Shown one piece after another: positions 1 to 12,729 of a DNA stretch of 64,000 bases. Below the pieces are notes generated by a model. The model saw only the letters and a program-made list of their open reading frames with translations, was not told where the DNA came from and ran no database searches. The position numbers were made by a program, and so were the translations under genes. Position 1 is the first letter of the stretch, and every line of letters starts with the position of its first letter. Location of the stretch: positions 558,001-622,000 of the forward strand of contig JASANH010000138.1 in assembly GCA_030248295.1 (NCBI GenBank), read 5' to 3'. The DNA is from Mesodorylaimus sp. YZB2_4. Its lineage: Eukaryota; Nematoda; Enoplea; Dorylaimida; Dorylaimidae.

Positions 1-2
1 TT

Positions 3-467
3 GGTTCTGATCAAGGTTGGGCCCTGCGTCGCCGTCTAGTTCGCACGTCTCACGGCGCCTTCGGCTTCTTTGACAAGAACATCAACACCGACGATGGCCC
101 GAGCATGCTATTCGATGTGGCGCAGAAACGATACATCTACGTGGCCGATGTGAACCGCCTCTTAAGATTGGATCGGGCGCTGGCAACCTATTACTTCACA
201 CCTCCGCCAGCTGCCAGCGTTCGCAATGTGCGAGATTTGTGCGCAGTCGTCTTGAACGATAACGAGTGCATCGACTGGCACCAGGACGGCCAGGTCTTTC
301 GGTCCGGACTCGCTCCATCGTCGCTGAAGTATTTAGCTGCTAAGACAATGTTTCGTGCCCTTCCAAATCTGCGAAACCGAATCACTTTCGAACAGTTCCA
401 ACGGCTGACTGGAATCGGAGATATGGACGGCCATTTCGACAAAAATACGAGGAAGTGGATAATATGA
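3..467 (+). CDS. 3'-terminal exon of an unidentified gene, weakly SOCS-box-like C-terminus
   Basis: The reading frame is open from the left edge of the window to TGA at 465-467, giving about 154 residues, so this is a partial gene whose upstream part lies outside. I do not recognise the protein. It has a stretch RLLRLDRALATYYFTPPP followed by a segment with RSGLAPSSLKYLAAKTMFRA, which resembles the helical LxxLxxxxIRxxL pattern of SOCS boxes (elongin B/C binding in E3 ligases). The match is weak and no LPLP motif is visible. The alternative is an unrelated C-terminal domain. An in-frame ATG at 105 exists, but the frame continues upstream with normal codon usage, so 105 is unlikely to be the real start. 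Confidence 0.55.
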   Translation, partial: GSDQGWALRRRLVRTSHGAFGFFDKNINTDDGPSMLFDVAQKRYIYVADVNRLLRLDRALATYYFTPPPAASVRNVRDLCAVVLNDNECIDWHQDGQVFRSGLAPSSLKYLAAKTMFRALPNLRNRITFEQFQRLTGIGDMDGHFDKNTRKWII

Positions 468-846
468 TGTATGATATCTAGCGGTTGAGGGTTTGATGAC
501 TAGAATTGCACTAAACTAGTTTCAATCCGCATATTCTTTTTGAAAAATTTCACGCATCCTACAGTGCTTTTCAAGTTGTGGTAAACAGCCCTGAGTACAA
601 TTTTGAATTTCCCGCTATGTCTATTCAAGCTTTTTATGACATTCTGTGCGTGTCGTACTGTATTCGCCATGCTTTTCGCCTTTTCGCCGTCGACGCCAGT
701 CGAATCGTATCTAGCTAGAGAGATATAGATATCTATCTATATCGATAGATATAGTTTTGAACAGAATAAAAACTGACTTCTGATATCGAATTAGGTAAGC
801 TAATTGCTAACTATATATTTCATCAAGCGATCTTATTTTCTTCATT
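468..846 (+). other. 3' UTR and intergenic spacer before DDX23
   Basis: No gene is visible. An AATAAA polyadenylation signal at 765-770 probably serves the upstream gene. An AT-rich, partly palindromic GATA/TATC stretch lies at about 718-755 and could form a hairpin or be a decayed microsatellite. One TACTGTA word lies near 656. The DDX23 promoter must lie here, but I see no convincing TATA box or initiator. Confidence 0.5.
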
Positions 847-3800
847 ATGAGCTCAAATGGAATTCAGCCGTCGCCCGAAAAAGCGTTGGCATGTGAAGTC
901 GTGGTGAAAGAGGAAAAGTCTTCATCGGGAAAAAAACGTAAACGAAGTCGAAGTCGTTCTACGGAAGATCGCCATCGTAACCGTCGATCGCCCGGTGGCA
1001 GCCATCACAGAACAAGTGATCGGAAGAAACATAAACGATCGGACAAAGAGGACTCTCAGCGGCGAGACGAGAAAACTTCGAAAAGTAAGCATCGTAAAAC
1101 TACGGAGGAAGAGAAACGTCATTTATCTACTGGTAAAAGCAATGATGACCGACACAGATCATCCTCTATCAATGATCGTGGAGCTGATTCGAAAAATAAG
1201 GCATCTTCCGCTGTGAATGCTCTGGAGGACGGAGAAATTGATGACGATGAATTGGCCTCGACCAATGGACAAAAGATCAAGAAAGAGCCATTGTCGCTTG
1301 AAGAACTATTGGCGAAGAAGAAGGCGGAAGCCGAGGAGCAGGCAAAACCGAAATTTCTGTCAAAAGCGGAGAGAGAGGCTTTGGCCCTGAAGCGTCGACA
1401 AGAAGAAGTGGAGGCACAAAGGAAAATAATGGAAGAAGAAAGGAAAAAGAGAATAGATTTTTTTAACAACGGAAAGAAAAAACCGGGTAAGAACTTCTAA
1501 TTTAATTGTTCCCAATTAACTGCTCATTTACATTCTACGGTAACAACCACGAAGTGTGTCTGAATTTGATGTCGCGACAAATGCCAAATTGTAGAGTCTG
1601 TGAATTGGTCATGGCCAATCGGTCAGGTAGGAACGAGCGATCAGAGCGCCCAAACTGTATGTGTACATGGTGAACGGGCAAGCGATCACTTTTCCCCACG
1701 TCGGTCTATTAGTCCGCCAGATATTTCTCCCCTGTGCCAATAGATTGTCATTTTCCTACCCATTAACGCAGTGGCTGGTTGAATGCCGTTCAAACCTTGC
1801 AGAATGTGTTCTATGATCTTGCATTTACTTCGGTTCTTGTTCCGATATCAAATTTAAACACACTTCGTAAAAAGTCGTGTTTTTTGTCACGATTAAGATT
1901 CATAGTCTTGTTGCATTTTAGACGACGATCGGGAAGAACGGGACAGACGGGAACGAAGAGAAAGGCGTGAAAGAGAAGAGCGCGAACGAGAAAGAGAGAG
2001 AGAGAGAGAAAGAGAAGCTCGGAAGAGAGGTGGTGGCGGTGATGATGAAGACAGCGATAATGAACTTCTGGAACGATACAAGGCAGAGATCCGACAAGCA
2101 AAGTCGGCTGGTTATACGGATGCGGATAAGGAAATCCAAGCTATTAAGGTACTTAGTTTTTATCATGCATAAGGTATGCCTACTTCACTGATGGTGGTAC
2201 TATTTTTCAGGAAAGATATCTCGGCCAGATGCAACGCAAAAGAAAACGTGGCCGACGATTGCATGAGCGAAAGTTTATCTTCGATTGGGATGCCTCCGAG
2301 GATACTGCGGTAGATTATAATCCGTTATACAAGGAGCGACACGAGATACAGTTCTTTGGTCGCGGGCATGTTGCTGGTATTGATATCAAAGCTCAGAAAA
2401 AGTCGCAGTCTAAATTTTACGGCGAACTGATGGAGAAGAGAAGAACGGATGAAGAGAAACAACAGGAAGAGTAAGCCGTCGCTTTCTTCTGTTTTGCGCA
2501 GCATAGCAGCTGTAGACTGCTTTTAGGAAGCATCAAAAGAAACTGATCGCTAAAGAGGCCAAACAACGCTGGGATGATCGGCACTGGTCGGAAAAAGAGT
2601 TGGAGTACATGCAAGACCGTGATTGGCGTATCTTTCGCGAGGACTATTGTATCTCGATCAAAGGAGGCAACGTGCCGAAACCACTTCGATCTTGGGAAGA
2701 AGGGGGTCTCCCGAAAGAAATTCTGGACGTCATATATCAAGTTGGATATAAGGTATGAGTTTGTGCGCTCAGAATCTTTAGAGTAGTCACAGCCAGGAGG
2801 TTGAAGATGCATTGAAATGTTTAACGGGTCTTTTACTTTTGCACAACATTCCGCTGTTATTTTAGGAACCAACGCCAATTCAGCGACAGGCCATTCCGAT
2901 TGGATTGCAGAATCGCGATGTTATCGGCGTTGCGGAAACGGGAAGTGGTAAAACGGCGGCGTTTCTCATTCCGTTGTTGGTGTGGTTACATTCTCTGCCG
3001 AAAGCTGAAAGGTACTGTCCCAGGTCTCTGGTGACTTCTTTTTATAAAATTGCTTTTAGGGAAAGAGGAGCACTCGACCAAGGCCCCTACGCTGTCATCC
3101 TCGCACCAACGCGTGAGTTGGCTCAGCAAATCGAAGAAGAGGCCAATAAGTTTGGCACGTTGTTGGGTGTGCGTACCGTATCCGTGATTGGAGGTTTATC
3201 CCGCGAGGATCAAGGTTTCAAATTACAGTTGGGTTGCGAGGTATGCACATCGCATTGCGTAATGGGATCTTTAATTTAAAAACGATGCTGTGCTGTATAT
3301 GTGTTGTAATTTTCCTGTTTTAGGTGGTCATTGCTACTCCTGGTCGACTGGTCGACGTTTTGGAGAATCGATATCTGGTGTTGAACCAGTGTACTTACGT
3401 GATTCTGGACGAAGCCGACCGTATGTTAGACATGGGTTTCGAGCCGAGCGTACAAGCAATTCTGGAGAAGATGCCGGTCAGTAACTTGAAACCAGATACG
3501 GAGGAGGCGGAAGAGGAAGGAAAGCTAATGGAGAACTTCTTTTCGAAGAAGAAATATAGACAAGTAATTTATCTTAGAAAGGTTTTGTTTTGTTCGATTT
3601 TGTTTAACACTTTATTTTTCAGACTGTCATGTTTACGGCTACGATGTCGCCGGCTGTGGAGCGGCTGGCTCGAACGTATTTGCGGAGACCAGCCGTAGTG
3701 TACATCGGCGCTGCTGGTAAACCAACGGAACGCGTAGAACAAGTGGTCATGATGCTTAGCGAGTCTGAGAAACGCAAAAAGCTTGTGCAAATTCTGGAAA

Positions 3801-4345
3801 GTGGGATCGAACCACCAATTATCATCTTTGTTAATCAAAAGAAGGGGGCTGACGTGTTGGCCAAGGGATTGGAGAAACTGGGTGTAAGTTAATTTTAGAA
3901 TTTATTGGACCGTATGGGTAGTAATAAGAGCTTTGCCTTGTAGCACAATCCGTGCGTTCTACACGGCGGCAAAGGCCAGGATCTGCGTGAATACGCTTTG
4001 GCAAGTTTGAAGGACGGAAGCAAGGATATTCTTGTGGCTACGGACGTTGCTGGTCGTGGTATCGACATCAAGGACGTTTCCTTGGTTATCAATTACGATA
4101 TGGCCAAGAGCATCGAGGACTACACCCATCGCATTGGTCGTACTGGTCGCGCTGGCAAATACGGAAAAGCGATAACGTTCTTGACCAAGGAGGATTCGGG
4201 CGTTTTCTACGATTTGAAGCAGGTTCTAACGGAAAGTCCGATATCCACGTGTCCACCCGAACTGGCAAATCATCCTGACTCGCAACAAAAGCCTGGTCTG
4301 TTCGCAATGAAGAAACGAAGAGACGAAGTAGTGTACAGATCTTAG
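847..4345 (+). CDS. DDX23: DEAD-box ATP-dependent RNA helicase DDX23/PRP28 (U5 snRNP)
   Basis: Nine exons: 847-1486, 1922-2148, 2211-2470, 2527-2752, 2866-3011, 3060-3240, 3324-3563, 3623-3883, 3944-4345. Phases close to an 860-residue protein (human DDX23 is about 820). The N-terminus (to about residue 290) is RS/RE/K-rich, as in metazoan PRP28, and exon 2 contains an AGAG-rich run coding RE repeats. The helicase core shows the Q-motif region ([10 protein letters not shown]), motif I AETGSGKT, Ia PTRELAQQ, Ib TPGR, II DEAD, III TAT (SAT in many relatives), [20 protein letters not shown] and [12 protein letters not shown]. In the family, PRP28 helps exchange U1 for U6 at the 5' splice site during spliceosome activation in the nucleus. 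The C-terminal [11 protein letters not shown] matches the family's conserved tail. ATG 847 is the first in-frame Met. Confidence 0.97.
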
Positions 4346-5131
4346 TGACAGATCTGTTGCACCGTCTGATGATGAAAAATTTAGGTATTTGGAGTTTACA
4401 TAACGATTTTTCGTGGTCTTTGTCTCTTGCATCGCGGAAACTTTTTGCGTTGTAACAAAGCCCCTTGAAAAACACTCGTTGACAGTCTAGGACTGAGTTT
4501 TACGACAGCGTACACGACCACTTAACGATTAGTTGTGTCAATCGTATAAACCAGTAATATCTTGCTGGCTGGCGACCCGTTTCATGGTGAGTCCTTGAGA
4601 GCGCCTTCAGTTACGGTACACTGGCTCGACTGTTGAAGTGTTTGCCGCTCTCCGTCTGGCACTGTTCGATAGGACACACTGCAGTGCCTGACGTGCGGTT
4701 ATCTCCTCCCAAACCCATTTGTTGTTGCCACCTTGCTCGTATTCACGCTGATAACGGCCCCATGAGTCTGAATAGGCTATTTGAAGATTAGCTTATCGCT
4801 AGGCTTGTTTTGCCCTGGTTTGAGTTCCGTGGGAGGATTGTTTTGGGGAAGACTGACGATGAGACTGTATGTATGTAGTACCTTTGCGTGTTTATGTAGT
4901 ACCTCTGCTTTTGAAGGCATGTGACAAATGGGCATAGGGGTGAAAGTTGGCCGACAAATAAGTTGACGTCTTCCGCGTACAATGTATTGGCCATATCGGT
5001 TACATCTGAACGTCACTTTTGTCATGTGATGCTTTGTGAACCCACGGGGGGAGATGAGGCAGTTATAAGCTTTGTGGAAGGTTTATTTTCAGAACTTGGG
5101 TCATTGTTTCCAAGGAATAGCGTACGTGATC
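4346..5131. other. intergenic spacer between DDX23 and the SLC5 gene
   Basis: No conserved coding exon is visible. It holds the DDX23 3' UTR and the presumed SLC5 promoter and 5' UTR. The reading frame of SLC5 exon 1 is open upstream of ATG 5132 to about 5072, but that extension has no conserved residues. Confidence 0.4.
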
Positions 5132-8100
5132 ATGGCTCTTCTGGAAGACGGTTCAACAGATGTGAAGCACCTGAGTGTCATCGACTACATCGTCTTCGCG
5201 GCCATGTTGACCATATCGGCTCTAATTGGTGTCTATTACGCGTGTACTGGTGGCAAGCAGAAGACAGCTAGCGAATTCCTGATGGCCAACCGTCAAATGG
5301 GAGTGTTGCCAGTGGCCCTGTCGTTGCTGGCTAGTTTCATGTCGGCCATAACCTTATTGGGTATACCCAGCGAGATGTACTCGTATGGAACGCAGTATTT
5401 ATTGATCGTTGGCTCCTACGTGATCGTCATGTTCATAGCGGGACACCTCTTATTGCCCATATTTTATCAAATGCGACTGACCAGTGCTTACGAAGTGAGT
5501 GCGCTGTATAGTGCTTGGCTATGGATAAAATATGACACGACATGAGTGGCTCTTGTGCCAGTAGTGCGCTAGTCTAGAAAGTGGGGTTCCACACAAGCTC
5601 GCACACAGGCACATCCCTCTGGCACAGGTCAACGAAAGCTCTTAGCACGAAGTGTTGCACCTGACAGCAAATTACAACTTCCTTATTTGAAGAAGATCAC
5701 AATTACTAAATCAGGCGCGAGGCCTTGCATGAAATTGAGGTCAGCTATGCGGAAGAGTGGGCAACTAGTTCAGGACTTTTTCTCTGGCATCCTCGACAGA
5801 TACGACGAAAAACAGCAAAATGCGATCTCCTCCCGTTTTTACAAGCTGCTTGGGACACATGCCAGCGCCTTGCTCCTTGTCTCGACATGAATGATTCGAC
5901 CTCAAGTTTTCTTATCCATAACATAGATATAAGTGTGTGAACATGACAGCAATTTTTGCAAGGAGTCCGCTTCTCACTTGATCTGACCATTCGAGACTAG
6001 GCTGATTAGTTCCAGCTGCAACAAGTGGTTTAGGTTTTTTATTCACGGCTATTTTCAGTACCTGGAGCGACGATTTCACAGATCTAATCGGTTGGCTGGC
6101 ACTATTACCATCATTCTTCAAATGGTAAGGCAAAGTGTGGACTTTCCGGAAGGCACGTCTATGCTTTTAAGTCAGAGGAACCTGACTTGCAGGCACTTAC
6201 GCTCTCGAAACCTTCTGATTTTAGAGCATGTACATGGGCATCGTGTTGTATGCTCCTGCTTTGGCTCTCAATGCGGGTAAGGCATGATGATCCCCCATAA
6301 GTTTTTCATTAACCTTCTTTTTTTATAGTGACTGGCTTGAGTTGGACGATGTCAATTTTACTGCTCGGCATCGTCTGCACTTTCTACACAACCATAGTAA
6401 GCTATCGCAAAGCTGTCTAGATGGATGGAGTGAAACTGTATTTTTCAGGGTGGCATGAAAGCAGTCATGTGGACAGACGTGTTCCAGACGCTGATTATGT
6501 TCTTGGGCATGCTAGCTGTTGTGATTCTCGGTTTGATTGAGATCGGTGGCTGGTCGAACATGTGGGCTGCCATTGAACGTGGGAAAAGGGTTGAATTCTT
6601 TGTGTAAGCATGATTATCGTGCACCAAAGGCTGTATTTAAACCAGTTGATTTCAGCTTCGACCCAAATCCTCTCTTGCGACACTCTTTCTGGTCTCTCGC
6701 CTTTGGAGGCTCGTTCACGTGGCTTGTTATCTACGGCATCAACCAATCCCAAGTACAACGCTACTGCGCCACCAAGACTATGCGCAAAGCTCAAATGTAT
6801 GACTGCTCCTGTGTGAAAAATGAGGCCAATACGTGCGCACTGCTTCTTCCATTTCAGCGCATTGTGGTTGAACTTACCCGGACTCGTCCTCCTGCTCATA
6901 ATCTGTGCTATTACGGGTCTGATCGCGTACGCGTACTATGAATCCTGCGATCCACTTACTGTCAAGACCAAAATTACAAAAAGTGATCAGGTACGGATTG
7001 CTTGAGTGAGAGGACGTATTATCGAAAGAACAGCGACTCTGTTTCAGATTTTACCTCTATTTGTCATGGACGTGTGCAGTAAGATACCCGGATTTGCAGG
7101 ATTGTTCATATCAGCTGTGTTTAGTGGCGCTATGAGGTAAGTGCGGAAGGGAGAGTACGTGGTATTGTTGCCATGCAGGCCAAATAGAAGCACGATACCG
7201 TGGTCTGTAGCGCTTACCATTCAACCATCTTAAGATTTTTTCGCACCTTTCAAAGCAATTTTTTCGCAATTAAATTCTCAGTTAAATTTTCGCAATAAAA
7301 TTAAATTTCTTTTCAATTTTTTTCGCAATTTTTTTCAGTACTGTCTCGTCTGGTGTCAACTCGTTAGCCGCGATAACTTTGGAAGACATCCTGAAACCTT
7401 ACGTGCTTCGGCTATGTTTCAAAAGCATAGCGAAAAACGGACTTTCAGAAGAAAGAGGAGCCATCGTGTCAAAAATATTAGCTTTGAGTTTTGGTCTGCT
7501 TGCAATCGCTCTGGCCTTTGTTGCATCAGCCATGGGTAATGTTCTACAGGTATGCAAAGGTAGAGCCTAAAATGCGAAATTGACGTTGAGACTTTGGTTT
7601 AGTATTTTTCGCGATTGTATGAGCACCATTTTTTAGGCTGCTCTAGGTCTTTTCGGTATGATCGGTGGACCTTTGCTCGGCGTCTTCCTCTTGGGTATTC
7701 TCTTCCCATGCGCAAACTGGAAGGTAAGATTCGTCGCCCTAGCACAATTACCATCAAATACTAATCAGTCCCTATTTCAGGGCGCCCTCTCTGGTCATGT
7801 GTTCGGTGCTGTGGCTTCTCTGTGGGTCGGATTCGGTAGCTATATCTACAAATACCCGCATCCTCGCGCGCCAATGTCAGTCGACGGGTGTTTTTCCAAC
7901 GTGACTATCAATGGGACACATTTACTTGAGGCACTAGAGCTTGAGGAGAAAGAAAGGGAGGACTACGATGGTTTGAGTATCTACCGCCTCTCTTACATGT
8001 GGCAAGGAGCATTCGCTGTGCTGTGCACTATGGCGTTTGGCCTTATCATTAGTCTTCTCACGGGTACGCTTTGAAGTGCTTCTCTCTGCGCTCTTCCGCC

Positions 8101-8498
8101 CATTACTGCGCGCATTATAGGCTGTTCAAAAGACAAGGAAGTCGACCCGGATCTCCTTTTCTCGTTTTCGTGCCAACGCCGACGTTGGACTCTGGACTCG
8201 AAAGTAAATAGGTGCACAGTATAGAGCGGATTCAAAGGCTGACCGGAAGGAAATTATCTTTTACTGTTCAATCACTGTTATTCGTATCTTGCTTTAGGTG
8301 AAGACCTACGACCCAGTCACTTCGTCATCCAAGACCCCACTGACACTTAGCCCCACTATGGAATCTGGTGTATCAAATACTGCAGTCTGGTCATACGAAG
8401 GCGGCCGTCAGAATTCAGTGTACGGTAGCGAAGCAAGCGAGCATATCGTTGAGATGAACCATATCGGAGAGAGAGCCACGAAACCTAATTTTTCTTAG
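5132..8498 (+). CDS. SLC5-family sodium-coupled monocarboxylate/multivitamin-type transporter
   Basis: Thirteen exons: 5132-5494, 6059-6124, 6225-6276, 6329-6396, 6449-6603, 6656-6796, 6858-6990, 7048-7136, 7339-7549, 7637-7723, 7781-8063, 8121-8203, 8298-8498. Phases close to 643 residues. Exon 1 carries the first membrane helices, with EFLMANRQMGVLPVALSL and GIPSEMYSYGTQY, typical of the SMCT/SMVT branch. Later landmarks are YLERRFHRSNRLAG, TDVFQTLIMFLGMLAVV, WLVIYGINQSQVQRY and the SSF signature SSGVNSLAAITLEDIL. The family imports lactate, short fatty acids, vitamins or iodide with Na+ across the plasma membrane; the exact substrate cannot be read from sequence. A hydrophilic insert with N-x-T sites after the 11th helix region and a Ser/Thr-rich cytoplasmic tail end the protein. 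Some exons are only 52-89 bp. Confidence 0.93.
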
Positions 8499-8661
8499 GC
8501 TGGTGTGTTTTAGACTTTACTGTACTTTATTGCACTTTATTATGTAGCTTTATCATTATGACAATACAGTGCGAGTGATAACGCCTAGACACCGAATCAG
8601 GCAAGTTCAGAGCAAAAAATCGCTGTCACGATTTAGTCCTTATTTAGTTCGTATGGCGAAG

Positions 8662-11600
8662 TTACAAGAACGCATCATTCGTCTGCTTCTGCCAGCAACC
8701 ACTTACCAACGGCGTGGCGCGACTCGCGGTGGCCGTCATCGTTTTCTGAGCGAGTGCCGACAATGGGGAATACGAGACCACGCTACTGTTTAGTGAGTAC
8801 CTTCGATTCACATCTCGATCGCCGCTACTCGCTCGAAGGAACCGAGTCGGAGGCGGTGGTATAATGGGGGCTTCCGATTCATCTCTGCTTCTTCTCCGAG
8901 TTCCTCTGCTCAATTCTTGCATATCGAACGAGTGTGGCGATCGCATTCGCAGCAAGGCGATCGTATCACCAGTTTCGCATCTTCTCTTAGGTCTCGCTCG
9001 AATCGAATTGTTGTGTACTCCAGTCGACCCTTTTCCATCACAGCACATGCTTTGATTGCGAGACTCGGCCGCACTATCCTGCAGAGATCGATCGGTATCC
9101 CCATTGGTCGGAGCAGTTTTCTTAAGCATGCCATGAGTCTCCGAAGACGAAGATTGGCTGGTTAGTGTCAGCCTATCGCAAAGACGAATCTGCTTTTGAC
9201 GTAACGAGTCAGCCCGACGGCAATTGGCGCATAAATCGCCTCCCACAGCGCAGCGCTGACGAGATAAGGTCGGACTGGCGACCGTGCTGGCTGGCGAACA
9301 GGAGAGTGCCTTCGCCGCCTTGTTGGCTCCATTTTTTGGCGACAAAGCATTCGATTTTCGTTGAAATACAGAGCGACGAATTCGGGTGGACAGATCGCTC
9401 TCGACGTCGTTGTCACCAGTCAGGTGTGGTAACAACGAGGACATCAAAGTGGCTGCCGTACTCCCTTGTCTGCTCGTGAAAGCTGTACCCGCCGTAGCTG
9501 GTGCCGACGAGTAGGTGCCCGAACTGACTTGACGCAGAAGAATCCAACGGTACCAACGCTTTCTAACAACACCTCGGACTTCACTGTTCATGAAACAATA
9601 GACCAGTGCCACCATCAGGCCCTGAAATTCCAACTGTCATAAGTTCTGTCCCAGCCAAGGCTATCAGTCACTCACTTGTAGACTGCCGAAGATGTGCTCA
9701 ATCGATAGGCACACGAGCAACGGCCACGTCAGCTGGTCCGTGTCCAATAAGAGCATTGGGATTGATATGATGAAGTAGTACACACCCAGGATTACCACGA
9801 GCAGGACACTAGATTTGGCTAATTTCCTGAAAGAAAAACTCGAACATAGCCTCCTTGAGCTGGATATGTTCACGTTGCTTTAAAACCTAAGCTCGTTCTA
9901 ATTAATCACAGGGGACAGTCTTACCTGTAACGCCTCGTCTCTGTGATGTGCGAATCTTTCAATTTCAAGAACAACTCCCGAATCATATTAATAAATAGGA
10001 GAAAGTTAATCTGAAGAGAATAGAAAGCTTGTTTGGACAGGCGAGGGAACTGAAAAATGCCAACCTACAGTAAGAACAATTAGATTGTCATACATAAAAG
10101 CTCCATAATGCTGGTCAACATTTCGAAGGAAGGGCGGTGCAGCGAGTCAGTGTTTTGTGCTTTGTGCTCAAGATCACATGGGGGCCTCTTCCTCCTAATA
10201 CTCGATAAGGGGAGGAAAGGAAAGACACAAATTTTTCATCCACAAAGAACGATGAGAACGCAGAAAATGTAGAGTCCTCGCTTAATTGGAGTCGGAATTC
10301 GTATGCGTACTAATATTAGGTGATGCTTGTACAAAAGAGGGCCGACGGGAAGGCAAAGCCCGCCCAGCGGGAGACAGTTAATTAGAACGCAGACTAAAGC
10401 CATAGCCTGTGCAAATATGGACACGCCCCCTTCGGAGTGACAGATACGGAGAAACACGGGAGGGTGAGCATGGCCTTTCCAATCGAGGCGAAAAATATCT
10501 TTGCCTTTGGCAAAGCAGAAGGGGATGACTGTGCAGTTTGACAGATTAGATATTCGACGCAGCCAACCTTAACCTGTCCAAAGGTATCGACGTTCGAAAA
10601 GTAACTATTTATCCTCAATAGACCCCCGTCCGCTAGGATTGTATACTCTGTCACAGTCCCCAGGGGCAACTTACAATAATCGTGGCCATGATTGGTCCGC
10701 GCAAGATCCAGAAATAATTTAGATTCAAATAAGAGACCCAACATCTAAAAAACAAGTGGCAGCGACCAAGTAACGAGCATACTGTATAGTCTTACAAGTG
10801 ATCCTCGACCAAAATTTTCACAGCGATCCAAGGCACAATAACTAACATTGGGGCCACTGGAAGCAAAAAGTATGAGTCAATTTAGGAACAGCCTACAGCG
10901 GAAGGCGAATGGTTGGCGTACCCCATCCGAATATTGCGTAACCAGCTATGCCCGTTTCACGGAAGACAAAAAAGTATACGACGTTGTGCAAGTAAAGTCC
11001 TTCGACCAACAACCAGAAGTAACTCGCCACCAAGGAATAATTCCAAATGGCTATCACCAATTTACATTCCCAATGCTGAAAGAACAAAGAGTTCGCTTAG
11101 AATGTGAGCATGAGCCAAGATTCTGCTGACGAAATGATTAGATTATATTTAGACACAGCGAGTCATGCACCATTGTGTGCCACCTACGAGAAATCCGTGG
11201 CGTTCGTGTCCTAGCACACCTGGCTAATCTCGAATAAAGTAAGCGGGCCTAAGTAAGCTTACCAGTCCTCCTTTCACAAATTTAAGCATTCCACTCTCTT
11301 CGGTCACTTCACCATCGATGGTCATGCCTCGACCATTTTCGAATAAATAATATTGCAACAGACACATTATGGCCCGAATCATAAACGCCAAAAATAAATG
11401 CAGGTGAATAAAATTTCGGGGACAGTGCAGTCTCCTGAAACATATATACTGTCTTTGAACATTGTGTACATCTTGTATACAGTACATGTGAGGAGGGTGT
11501 ACATGTCATCAGTGGGCGCGGAAGTTGAATCTCACATGACAGGTAACAAGACCCGTGCTTAATTAGTTGTTCCCAAAGTAGCTGACAAGACCCGTGACAA

Positions 11601-12729
11601 GTGATACATCATGCATGAGCTTTTGGTACAGCGAATCGGACAGGAAATGCGCATGAGAAAGCCTCATTCTACGAACCCATCACTAGGTAAGCAATGGTCG
11701 AATAACAATGAGCCTCACTTGAATAATATGAATACCAACGAGGCGAGGGCTAATGCCACGAACGAGATACTGTAACATATCGGACCAACCATCTGAGTCT
11801 TTTGTAAGATCTGAAAATCACTGCCTGGTTAGGAAAATCCGAGCACTAGACAAACAATGTAGCGCCTCCTATTACCCCTTGCAATTTCAAATGCAAAGAT
11901 GGCGATGACGTCGGTGGTGGAGTCTTCTGCGTTTCAAAACAGCTGCCGTACAACTGCAAAAAATGCGACTCGTTGGTCGACACGTAATCCCATATTGGAA
12001 TTGGTCCTTCGCTCGAATCGTGTCCAGCTTTACAAAGTATGTCGATCTCTACATCTAAAATACACAAGTGATCTTACTGTAGGTCGGCTGGCTACAGCAG
12101 GGAAGGTCTCGTGCTAAAGTGCACTAAAGTGGCCTTTCGTGAACATGAGCGAGGAAGGACTGTTACATGGCACAGGAAGAGAGCCATCCAATGGAACATT
12201 GTTTGAAATGGCGCCATGCTTTCGCTTTGCTTTTGTAAGGCTTCTATGGCCACAGGGTCTTTCACCCGTAACACACGACTAGTTGCCCAGCAAGCTAAAT
12301 GTCGCAGGCCTGACAGGGAGTGAAGAGGCGTTACAGTAATCCTCCACTTGCCTGGCGTGTGCATGCCCAAGATGTATTTGGGGCAAGACTTTGTTGAGAA
12401 ATTTCCGATTGTAGCTGGTCTCCAACAAGAAAACGAATCATAAAAATACGGACAGTAGCCAGCTGAAAAGATATCGTTCTTTTTGGAGTTGGCGATTGAG
12501 CATGATCTTTCAACTTACGCGGAGCGGGATCCACTTGCTTCAACTTTTTACATATGTTTTGTACACGCTGAAGAAACTGTATGGTTTCCTGTTTTGTTTG
12601 AGCTGGTGACGCTTGTTCTAGCATGTGTAACTGAGACAACAGGATTCGCTTTTCCGCTTCAGACGCAACTTGAGAAGCACTTGTCATACTGCGATCGAAA
12701 CGAAATTCGTCGTCGTCGTCCTGATAGTG
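8662..12729 (-). CDS. class B (secretin-type) GPCR, PTH/calcitonin/PDF-receptor-like; 5' end missing
   Basis: Eleven minus-strand exons, 5' to 3': 12729-12519, 12462-12352, 12054-11876, 11810-11719, 11434-11263, 11075-10922, 10856-10796, 10744-10675, 10010-9925, 9826-9676, 9621-8662. Phases close to 748 residues. The hormone-binding ectodomain shows YDSFSCWRPATIGNF, then SCPKYILGMH and a later CKAG...WDY segment, as in the family's disulphide fold. TM1 contains GPICYSISFVALALASLVF. TM2 shows RNFIHLHLFLAFMIRA, which most resembles parathyroid hormone receptors. TM3 shows FWLLVEGLYLHN, and TM7 GLMVALVYCFMNSEVR. A very long Ser/Arg-rich cytoplasmic tail of about 300 residues follows TM7. No signal peptide is seen, so at least one upstream exon is missing. 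The intron after exon 2 uses a GC donor. The ligand is unknown; Gs coupling is usual for the family. Confidence 0.9.

Noticed and set aside
1811..2166. Minus-strand Ser/Leu-rich frames opposite DDX23 exon 2
   Set aside because: They are antisense shadows of the RE-repeat codons in DDX23.
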